Shown here piece after piece: positions 19,644-28,854 of a stretch of 64,000 nt of DNA. The DNA lies in assembly GCA_014529385.2 (NCBI GenBank), contig CM043955.1:140062206-140126205 (forward strand). The letters are read 5' to 3'. The notes beneath the pieces were generated by a model, which was not told the DNA's origin, searched no databases, and worked only from the letters and a program-made list of their open reading frames with translations. Origin of the DNA: Adiantum capillus-veneris. Its lineage: Eukaryota; Streptophyta; Polypodiopsida; Polypodiales; Pteridaceae. A program made the position numbers and the translations under genes. The stretch's first letter is position 1, and each line of letters starts with the position of its first letter.

Positions 19644-21264
19644 ATGGTCGTCACTCGAAGCGGAATGGATACTTCGCTTGGAGGTGATGAGCATGAGAGA
19701 GGTGAAGAAGAATTCTCCCCACCAGGAGGTTTTTCCGACCCTCCCCCTTCCCCATCTACAACAAAGATGCACTAACTCCTGTGGAGGAGTTGAAGCAGTT
19801 GTTTATGGAAAGGAAGTTAGAACGCGAAGAAAGAAAAGCAGAAAGAAAAGCAGAAAGAGAAGCAGAAAGAAAGGCCTACGAAGAACGAAGGGCAGCCATA
19901 GATCGTAAATACAAAGAAGGAATGGCAGCCATAGAGCGTGCGGACGAGCAAGCACGCTTGGAAGAAAAAGAAAGTCAAGCCAAATTTGATCGCAAGAACA
20001 AAGCAAGACAAGCCGAATTTGATCGCGAGAACAAAGCCCTAAAAGAAAAGAGCGACCAACACATGAAAGAGTTCTTGCCACTCTTTTCTCAAGTGCAGCC
20101 ACAGATGCAAGAGATACACGAAAAGGAGATTCGCTCAGTCTCCTCTTCTCCCAAGCATGACACACAAGATTTGCATGATTATGAGAAGCATGATGAATTA
20201 AATGACAATGATTTGCATGATGATTTGAATGATAATGATGAGCATGATGTTTTGGATTCCAATGACAAACATGATCATTTGCATGATCAAGATATGATTT
20301 CTCACAAGCATGATGAGTTGCATGAAGATGATGTGATTGTTCACAAGGATGATGTGTTAGTGGATGCTTTTTCTAGCGAAGCTAACCTCGTTGTAGATTC
20401 GATCAATCACGAAGATCCGATCTTGGCTTTCGAGTCGAGGTCCAAAGAACCCCCACAGGACGATTCGATCATTCAGGACGAACCGATCTTGGCTCTCGAG
20501 CCTAGGACTCAAGAACCCTCACAGAGAGTATTATGTGTTCGCATGATTGATACGCACGCATTGTTCGATTGTTTCATTCGTGATCGTTTCCTATATTTTA
20601 GTCAGCGTCTTTATGTGATCCCTTTTCCTAGGCATGACATATTGTACGTTGAGCACGTTTCACTCATAAATGAGCACGAATGTATGCGGATTGTTCGTGA
20701 AAAGCTGAAAAGTATGCATTCAAAGAAGTCACATTCCATGTTTCTTCCTTGGCATGACACATTCGTAGAAAGAGCACATGAAAGTATGAGCACCAAGCAT
20801 GCGCATTTCCATTGTGATTTGCCACAGTTGATTTTTTTCATCAAACAGAAAAGACTCGATCTCATTGTCTGCATGTGTTTGTTGAACGGTTTGTCACTCC
20901 GTCTCTATGTTCATCTACATTGCATACACAGTCTTTAGAGAAGAAAAGATTTTTTCCACTCACTTTACATGGAATAGGTATGTTCATGGTTTTGTGTTGG
21001 AAGTGGTTTCAGGAATTTTCAGCCTCGGAGATAAAAGAAAGAAGCATGACTCTCGACGAAGTTGAAGCATTGAAGGAGCCACAGAAGACTTTGTGTCGCT
21101 TTCGGCGCGGCCCAAAGAAGCAAGCGCTGCAGACCTTTATGAAGTTCAAGTACCGCACGACCCACATATTAGAGTGGGCCGGCAAAGAGTCCCTTCCAGG
21201 ATTCCGGATGCTATTGGCGATCTCCCTTGACGCCATACAGTTCGGAACCAGTACCTCACTTTGA
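19644..21264 (+). pseudogene. L-D single ORF (unknown His/Asp-rich protein), best preserved copy
   Basis: The start is the ATG at 19644 (MVVTRSGMDTSLGGDEHERG), a MVxTRS opening like many plant gypsy Gag proteins. A proline-rich patch follows, then a Lys/Glu/Arg-rich likely coiled coil (19781-20080). Next are an acidic His/Asp repeat (20160-20330), two ILA(F/L)E(S/P)R phrases (20415, 20487) and a conserved block from 20527 (CVRMIDTHALFDCF, RDRFLYFSQRLYVIPF, VEHVSLINEHECMRIV, LPWHDTFVERAHE). The C-terminal block (WFQEFSASE, MTLDEVEALKEP, LQTFMKFKYRTTH) ends at 21264 beside the polypurine tract. Two frameshifts, near 19770 and in the T7 run at 20831-20837, break it; the unbroken length would be about 540 residues. 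No knuckle, protease, RT or integrase motif is seen. Function unknown; a Gag-like role is possible. Confidence 0.75.
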
Positions 21265-21275
21265 AAAGGAGGGGA
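21264..21275 (+). other. L-D polypurine tract
   Basis: AAAAGGAGGGGA directly precedes the 3' LTR. The same tract, reversed, lies at 280 and 7253 in L-A and L-B and is partly deleted in L-C at 15795. Confidence 0.85.
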
Positions 21276-22560
21276 TGTCACGTGACACATCCAGCCCTAT
21301 GTGTCAGTGGACAAGCTACAGCATGTTCAGGGTTCAGTCAGTCCAATCGGTCTAGATTTAGAAGTGATTTGGCACTTTTGTGAGTCTACTCGTAGACCGT
21401 GCATGCCCAATCACTTAGCATAGATGCATATCCTCTAGTTGCACACAGCATGATCATAAGCATTTCCATCAGAATCCATTAGAATCAGTTAAGGGATTTT
21501 TCCAGTGATTTTCGCCTATTTCACCTATTTTTGACATTTTTCACTTATTATTTTTAAGTGACTTTCTAACAAAAGTAGGTAGGGCAATTTTGCTAAGTTA
21601 ATATATAAGCAAACCCAAGTTAGCACTTTCTGGCAGAAGAGACAACAGGAACACCTTGCTCAACAGGCAACTTCTCAGCAGAACCCAAGGACTTCTAGCG
21701 TTTTTGCTTCACAACAGCTTGGCTAGCGTTTTTGGACAAGACACCACAGATCAGCCAGCGTTTTGCATTTGCAGAGCCACAACGACAAGACCACAGCAGA
21801 TCAGCCTAGCGTTTTTGCATTTGCAGAACCTCGACGACAGAAAACCCATTTTCAGCCCTAGCGTTTTTGCATCTGCCAACAACCTTAGCGTTTTGCAGAT
21901 CTATCGCGACAGAATCAGCCCTAGGATCAGCGTTTTCAGTTTTCAGCAGTCAGACATCGCAAATCAAGTCCCGAACCTCACAGATCTCACCTTTTCGCAG
22001 TAGTTCCTCACCGCACGGTCAGTTTCCGCAAGGTTTACAGTTTCAGCCCGAAAAACGCAGATTTCAGCATCTGCGTTTTCAGAGCGTCGTCGTCGCATCG
22101 TCGCCATCGACATTGTCATCGCATAAGAGTCAGAATTCAGCAGATAGAAGATTAGCAGATTTCAGCCCATAGCGTTTTTGGACAGCGGTAGAAAGATTGC
22201 AGATTTCAGCCCTTAGGTCGACCTCGTCATCACCGTCGTCGACATAGCCTAGACTTGCATCAGTCTCATGCATACTATTTGTACCAGATTGTGCAATCAA
22301 TAGTAGACCACTCTCGCCGACGAGAGTGGGGCCTTCGGAGGAGGGTTTTACAACGTCTCTGGTGTCGTATCTCTCCTCTCTCTATCTCTCAGTCTCATAC
22401 ACTTGCACGCACAGTGTCCATTCACTTTATTTGTGATCATAGCACTTTCCATGAAGAACAGAAGGCTCTCCCTTCCACAAGAACTAAAAGGAACCCTTGA
22501 GCACAGTTCGGAGCACTCATCTTGAGCAAAGCGCAAACATTCATTCCGCTACACTTGACA
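21276..22560 (+). repeat. L-D 3' LTR
   Basis: TGTCACGTGACACATCC ... CTACACTTGACA, 1285 bp, followed by the second CCTGG. It differs from the 5' LTR mainly by transitions and two small indels. Confidence 0.95.
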
Positions 22561-22565
22561 CCTGG

Positions 22566-23521
22566 ACTTGCCGACGATGTCAACGACGATGAGGACGATG
22601 ACGGGCTGAAATCTGAAAATTCTAAGCGCTAAAATCTGCAAATCTTTATCTGCTGAATTCTGACTCTATGTCGGTGACGATGTCGATGGCGACGATGCGA
22701 CAACAACGCGCTGAAAACGCAGATGCTGAAATCTGCGTTTTTCGGGCTGAAACTGCAAACTTCGCAGGGGTTAACAGTGCGGCGAGGATCTGCTGCGAGA
22801 AGGTGAGATCTACGAGGTTCGGGGGTTCTACTACGGGTACTGACTGCTGAAAACTGAAAACGCTAGTGTTCTTGATGGTCTTCTCGCGAAGATCTGCAAA
22901 AACGCTGAGGATCGAGCTAATGCAAAAACGCTTGGCTGAATCTGTATTCTGCTCCAAGAACGCTATGCTGAATTCTGTCCTGCGAGCGAATCTGCTAACG
23001 CTAGAGGATCTGTTGGTCTTGCTGTCGCCAAGAATCTACAATTGCAAAAACATTGGCTGATCTGATGCAAAAACGCTAGGTTCTCAGATGGCTGAAAACG
23101 CTAGGTCTACTGCAGGTGTTTGTCTTGCTGAGAAGTTGTCTGTTGAGCAAGATGCTCCTGCTGCCTCTTCTGCCAAAAAGTGCTAGCGCTAGCTTACTAT
23201 TTCTACAAACTTAGCAAAATTGCCCTACCTACTTTCCAACAAAAGTCACTTAAAAATAATAAGTGAAAAATGTCAAAAATAGGGAAAATAGGTCTATGCA
23301 CTGTAAAAATGCTCATGATGGATTCTGATGGAAATCTGATGATCATGCTATGTGCAACCAGATGATATGCATCTAATCTAAGTGTCTGGACATGCACGGT
23401 CTGCGAACAGACTCACAGAAGTGCTAGATCACTTCCTATTCTAGACTAACTGAACTGAATTGAACCCTTGCCATGAAGTAGCTTGTCCACGTACACATAG
23501 GGTTAGATGTGTCACGTGACA
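22566..23521 (-). repeat. L-C 5' LTR, second part
   Basis: ACTTGCCGACGATGTC continues the LTR interrupted at 17849 and ends GTCACGTGACA at 23521. It is inverted relative to the neighbouring L-D 3' LTR, giving two long arms separated by about 300 bp. Confidence 0.9.
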
Positions 23522-23974
23522 CAGAGAGAGAGAGAGAGAGCCCACCCTTCGAATATAAAGGCCATACAAAAGAAGTACATGAAAAGCATCAACCAAAAAG
23601 CATTTGGTCCCCAAAGCATTTAGTTCAAAAGCAGCCAAGCAAATCTGGAAAGCAATTCGCAGAAATCCGTATAGTGCCACGTGGCAATCAGCGTGATTCA
23701 CGGAAGTGCAACCACCTCATCAGCTTTACGCTATGCAATTATTTTCTTAGTGTGTGGAGATCTTGTTTTATCTCTAGGCCCCATCGTACGGGATCCATAA
23801 GTTGGTATAACTTTAGTGTTTAGGCTTTAGCCGACTCTGCGACAATCTGTACGTTGGTGAGAACTGCCGCTTCTAGGGTTTTAGGCCACTTCGCCGGGAT
23901 CTACAGGTTGGCAAGGGTTACGCTCGAGGATCCCTAACCCACCGGGTCTTCAGTGGCTTGACACGTCAACAGTT
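23522..23974. other. GA tract and unassigned sequence to the right of L-C
   Basis: A (GA)n run (23522-23540) continues the GA tract on the left of L-C and is followed by CCCACCCTTCGAATATAAAGGCC. This may be the outer part of the G2 LTR. The later part (23850-23970) has two CTACAGGTTGGCAAGG / CTGTACGTTGGTGAG-like phrases. No ORF is supported. Confidence 0.4.
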
Positions 23975-24298
23975 TGTGACATTGGCCAAGGAAAAATACC
24001 CAAGTAAGAGCATGTATGGCCAAAGAACAAAGCCAAAACCCTAGGCTAGACATGGCTAAAAAATTCAGACATGAGAAAACTGGTTCATACTGGTCGAACA
24101 CAGCCACAAAACTGTTAAGAGTTTTGGCATCTCAAGTGAACAGCCCAATGTGATCCCATTATTTAGTTTGGCTTTTAGGTATTTATTTTACTTATTTGTC
24201 AAAGTCTAGGTAGGGCAATTTACTGAGGTTGCTATATAGGCAACCCCTCGCCTCCATTGTATTCCATCAATTCATTGCCAAGGTTGGTTGGGTCAGGA

Positions 24299-24364
<66 letters not shown>

Positions 24365-24375
24365 CGACTTTGACA
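23975..24375 (+). repeat. R1: 5' LTR (401 bp) followed by a primer-binding site
   Basis: TGTGACATTGGCCAAGG ... GACTTTGACA is followed at 24376 by TGGTATCAAAGCT, an iMet-type site with one change. It contains a CTATATAGGCAACCC promoter box at 24230-24246 and a (CT)n tract of 58 bp (24302-24359) just before its end. The left end is a best guess from TG and spacing. I found no matching 3' LTR, so the element is truncated or its end has decayed. Confidence 0.6.
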
Positions 24376-26220
24376 TGGTATCAAAGCTACGTGCTCCTTG
24401 ACGTTGGGAGAGCAAGGAAGTCCTTGAAGAAGAGGAGAAGAAACCCGAGGCGGTGTCCAAAGTCTCCCTCCACAGCGGCGGTCCAAAACGCTCCTAACAC
24501 GAAGCTCTTGCCATTGTGCTTGTAACACTCCCTGCGTTTTGGAACGCCATGAACTACAACTTCGTCAACGGCCCCTGCTAGCAAAGCCTAGCGTTTTTTT
24601 CGCTAGTGTTATAAAACGCTGCAGCAAGTAGCAACGTCGACGACAGTTGTTGGGAACCTCTTTAGCAACGGCAGAAAGCTGTCACAGTACTCTAGCGTTA
24701 AAACGTTGTACTCAATAAGCCCTTGAAGATGACGTGGCCCCCCCATTGCTTACTAGCGTTTTAACATGTTGTGCAACTTGTGTTGCGCATTTGTGAGCAC
24801 CGACAGGGTAGTGAAGGTGACCGATTGTCTTGGAGGGCTTTGGAGTGCAAATTTGTGAAGCCCTCCCCCTTGCAATGTTTTGAGAAAAGTTTGGGGAAAC
24901 GAGACCTCTTTTTGGAGAACTCTGAGGAGCGGCTTGGAAGGTGGGACTTTAAAGCCCTAGTGTGTCTAGGAGCCAGCTTGGTGCAAACCCTGCAACCACC
25001 GTTAAAGTGTTCTGTGGCGGCTCGGAAACGGCGAAGATTGGAGCTTAAGAGGGGGGCGAAAAAGTGCTTTTTTTTAGGTGCAGCTTGGGAGAAGCAAGTT
25101 GTGCGGAGAACGTTTCGGAGCGGCTTAGGAATTGTACGACCTTTGGAGTGCGAGAAGGAGCACAAATATCCAGATCTTGCAACTTCAACATGGCCTCCCC
25201 TTGCTTGAGCGCCGGCAACAATAACAACCAAAACCAACAAGTGGCTATGGATAGCAGATCGACCATCCAGTTAGCCGCCTATGCTTTGACACAGTTCTCC
25301 AGGAAACCGGCAAATTGTTTGGCTCGAGATTGCAAAGCCAAAAGCAAATGGACGAGTTCGCTAGAGAACAGAGGCAAAGACAAGCTTGACACGGATGGCA
25401 ATACCATTACTCAATTAGCTGCCTCGATACCCATGAGGTACGACAACACTTGTTATAAATGTGACTTGACGATTTGGAGCTTGAAGTCAAAGGCAAAACC
25501 AGGAACTCACATGAAGGCAAAGGCAAAGGCAAAGGAAATCTGAACAGAGATTACGGTAATAAAGATTTGACAAAGGAGATCGGCATGGCACACGTGGCGC
25601 CGGCCACAGTTGTCACCACTAGCTTCAGCCAGAGAGAGACTTGTGAGTGGCAGAGAGGGGCAAGGAGTGCTCCCTATAATTAATTTGGACCCTTGTGTTG
25701 GAGTTCAAGTTATCGGTGTTTGGACCCATAGGTCGGAGTTCAATGCACATGCATCTAGCAGGGAACCAATCAAACGTCTAAAACACTATGGATGGGTACG
25801 CCAATTCATTGTTGTTGGTCAGATCATGGATAGGATGTGTTCCACTGTTCATTATCTTGGAGTTTTATATTTTGGACGTGATGTGTTCACATTTCACGAA
25901 TGGGGATTCTTGGACATAGTGTGGTCTACAGTTCAAGTTTCTAAAAGGCAATCGATGCTCAAGATGGCATTCTTCTAAGGTACAAAGTTGAGGGTAGCAT
26001 AACCTAGTCCGGATGGGGATCAATATTGCTCTATCCTAGAGTAATTTTGAAGTTATTGCCCATGTTGACGCCTAGTCAGTGGTCTCATGTGCAAAAGCAA
26101 GTGGCACTAGCAGAAACGGTTGTATGTACCACAGATCTATCCGGTAAGGACATGTCACATCTATGTCGGACCACCCTCTGTCTTTGTTATATGCAGCTTT
26201 ATATCAGCATGAGCTTTTCT

Positions 26221-26223
<3 letters not shown>

Positions 26224-26277
<54 letters not shown>
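26224..26277. repeat. (CT)n microsatellite
   Basis: An uninterrupted CT run of about 27 units. Confidence 0.95.
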
Positions 26278-26281
<4 letters not shown>

Positions 26282-27785
26282 CCAAAAAGTGGTTTCATAC
26301 TATGTATAAAGACACCTTTGGAGATGCTTCTCCAGAGGATGTACGAGAGAGGGAGAACAATGTGAGGGCTACGTATTCATCAAGGTGGCCTATATGAAGA
26401 ATGCAAAATGAACCACTAAGGAGGCGTGTAATGCCATTGTGGTCCATGCTGAAAAGGACTTCAGATCTCGCCCATGTCCGAAGAAAAGAATATCAACGCC
26501 TCTCTACTGCCCTGGGCGAGCCTGTTGAAGTATCCCACTGGCTATGAAGAGTATGTAGCAGCTCAGTCCAAATAGTTGTCAAAGTGGTGGATGTAGAGGA
26601 AGTGTGTGAGCCAAGAATGTGAGCACAACAAGCCTTCCACATGGTCCAAGAGTGATGTTGCAGATCATAGTAAAGATTCCATCCCTTTGGGAAAGGTCCA
26701 ACTGATGACTTGTATCCGGAATCATCTGTAGAGTGCCTATTCTATACCCCAATGTAGTAAGCATGAAGACTGGATATGTTGGAGAGCCTTGAAAAAAGGT
26801 GTGTGACCACGGAAACTGCAAAAGCCATGCAACAACCTCCCACGTCACAACCAATCATGAATGCCAACTCTGATCAACAAACAACAAACCGCCCTCCACA
26901 CTGGCTAAGCATATGAACAAACCCAGAAATAGTGTATCAAGGACTTAGGCTGCAAAGTTTTGATGAAGAACAAATGAGCAAAATGCAGTGATCAGAAGAA
27001 CCAAAGCAAGCAGAACAATCACTTCAAGAACGCATATACAGCTCAGAACTGCCCAGATTTATGACACTAAGCTTGCTTCATCCGAAGTCCATATGCATGC
27101 AAAAGGAGGAGAAAGCAGGCAGATACGACAGAGATCAACTGACCTGGAATAGGCAAGGGACTGGTAGCTTGGCAGTTGCAATAATCTTCGTTGCTAGCCC
27201 CAAAGAGGTCGTCATCATATGCATCAACATTGTAGTCTTCCTCGATGTCCACCATAACTCTTAAAAACGCCCTCCTTGCTTGACAGTGTTCTTGGAATTA
27301 AACATAGCGACACAGAGTAAGAAAGAGGAGGTCGCAGTAAGGTTGGCGATGGCGCGTGTTGCGTTTAAAGTAAAAACTTCGAGCCCATCCTTTAGATGAG
27401 ACCTAGCGACGAGGACAGAAATTGTATAGTCAGAGCTCTAGTCCTAAAAGCCATACGGGTCTCTAGAAATGAGCAACTATTTCAGAAAAAGAATCGTGTC
27501 ACATACTACTACTGGGTCGTTTATCTGAAGGACACCGTATTACCCTTACCTCATAAAAAGGCAGAGAAGTGAGGGCTCTAACCCACGTGAGGGTAGCAAA
27601 GGCTTTACGTTCTTTACGCTAACCGCTTATGCAGCTGCCCTCAACTACACCAAAGCAGCGGATTACGTAATAAATAATAACTCTGCTTGCAAGCTCTACA
27701 TCTAGGCCCCACTCGTCCACTTCGCCCGTTGCCTTGCTCCAAGCGCTGACGCCCTCAACAAGAAGCCTACTGAAGCACTTGTTGT

Positions 27786-27842
<57 letters not shown>
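27786..27842. repeat. (CT)n microsatellite
   Basis: An uninterrupted CT run of about 28 units. Confidence 0.95.
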
Positions 27843-27846
<4 letters not shown>

Positions 27847-28345
27847 GCATGTAGAACTGTGCAACGAGCCCACATCACCCCTTTCCTTCCCTTCACGTTT
27901 GCCAGAGGATCTTCCGGTATTCTGTCTAATTAAACATGATTGGGTACCCCCTATTGCTGGAAACTTGCGGGTGGCTTCTGGCAAGGTGGAGGAAGCGACT
28001 CGCCAAGACGAAGATAGCGATTTTGTAGCATGGATTAATGATAATTGTAGGGTCAATGGTCTCAAATCCCTCAGTGGGCTTTGCGCCCATTGAGTTGTCA
28101 ATTTATACAAGTACATTATGGAGAGCTCCAAGGGATAGAGCTAAGTTCCTTTTTTCTTTTTGTGTGTTAATTTTACTCCTATGTGGTGAAAATGTTTTCT
28201 TATATGTGTACTTAAGAAAAAAATTACTATGTGTACTTAAGTGAAAATTATTGGTGTGTTTATTTTCTCTCTCCGATAAAGAAAGAGCATACGCCTACAT
28301 AACTGGTGTACATACCTGAGCATCATAGACATTCCATGTTGATTT

Positions 28346-28566
28346 TGTTACCATATACATATGGTTGTGATGTGTGTGAACTAGGACCGCCGGGCCTTTT
28401 TTTCCCTCTTTAGGAGGTTTTTCCCCCCGTGCGTTGTATACACGCCCATCACTCTGGGGCTATCTATCTTTTTATTGCACACTAAGTAACATACTCTCAG
28501 TTGTGTGCCTTGAGCTTCCTTCATCTTCTCCAAGCTGTGTGTTTCTCTGTAACCCTAATTCTAACA
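28346..28566 (+). repeat. C1 5' LTR
   Basis: TGTTACCATATACAT ... CTAATTCTAACA, 221 bp, followed by A and the priming site TTGGTATCAGAGC. Short LTRs of this size are usual for several plant copia lineages. Confidence 0.92.
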
Positions 28567-28854
28567 ATTGGTATCAGAGCAAGTTGCGTCCTCCCGGGCT
28601 TAGTCGCCAGCAGCTCCAGCACACGCCTGCGCAGTTTCTTTGATTTTTGATTCGGGCTCATTTCGACCTCCGTTTCCACTACAGCCAGGTCTACACAAGC
28701 AATTTCGTCATTTTGTGCAAAATTTTTGTCATCGCCAATTAGTGCATAACAAGTCCCATACAGTCTGTTGCGGGTTGTGCTATACAGCACGTACTGGTCT
28801 CACTCAGTTTCTCCTCATTTTGGGCAATTTTCACATCAAGTGCAGGCATTTTCC

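Larger units (their letters stand above)
17850..22560 (+). mobile_element. L-D: complete L-family element with TSD CCTGG, inserted in the L-C 5' LTR
   Basis: It is 4711 bp: 5' LTR 17850-19127, primer-binding site at 19129, a single ORF, polypurine tract ending at 21275, 3' LTR 21276-22560. CCTGG flanks both sides (17845-17849, 22561-22565). Joining the flanks gives ACAATGCCTGGACTTGCCG, which matches the intact L-B LTR at 10691-10709 (ACAATGCTTGGACTTGCCG). The two LTRs differ by roughly 4 changes in the first 100 bp, mostly transitions, so the insertion is fairly recent. It encodes no pol and is non-autonomous. Confidence 0.96.
14584..23521 (-). mobile_element. L-C: L-family element, minus strand, split by L-D
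   Basis: The plus-strand order is 3' LTR (14584-15794), ORF (15802-17333), primer-binding site GCTCTGATAC (17551-17560), and 5' LTR in two parts (17564-17849 and 22566-23521) around the inserted L-D. Both outer flanks are GA tracts (AGAGAGAGAG left, CAGAGAGAG right), so it inserted in a GA microsatellite and the exact duplication cannot be fixed (GAGAG against CAGAG). It is an older copy than L-D because it hosts it. Confidence 0.88.
24376..28345. other. R1 interior and unassigned sequence
   Basis: The first 400 bp hold several AGCGTTTT words (24590, 24694, 24764) like the L LTRs. A frame at 25190-25543 (MASPCLSAGNNNNQNQQ, 118 residues) has no recognised domain and no knuckle; I give it little weight. 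(CT)n tracts lie at 26224-26277 and 27786-27842. From 26400 to 28345 I see no LTR end, domain or RNA gene. Confidence 0.4.

Noticed and set aside
1-23521. CRISPR-like array from the regularly recurring AAGTCACTTAAAAATAATAAGTG block
   Set aside because: The copies are kilobases apart, one per LTR, in both orientations; they are U3 parts of the L family.
24302-24525. Ser-Leu repeat proteins encoded by CT tracts (also at 26224, 27786, 32248, 50018-50325)
   Set aside because: A CT run is open in every frame on both strands, so these reading frames are produced by the microsatellite. No start context or conserved flank supports translation.
25190-25543. Gene for a 118-residue protein starting MASPCLSAGNNNN
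   Set aside because: No domain, no conserved copy in the window, and it lies in a stretch after an LTR with many stops. Mentioned only as part of the R1 interior.
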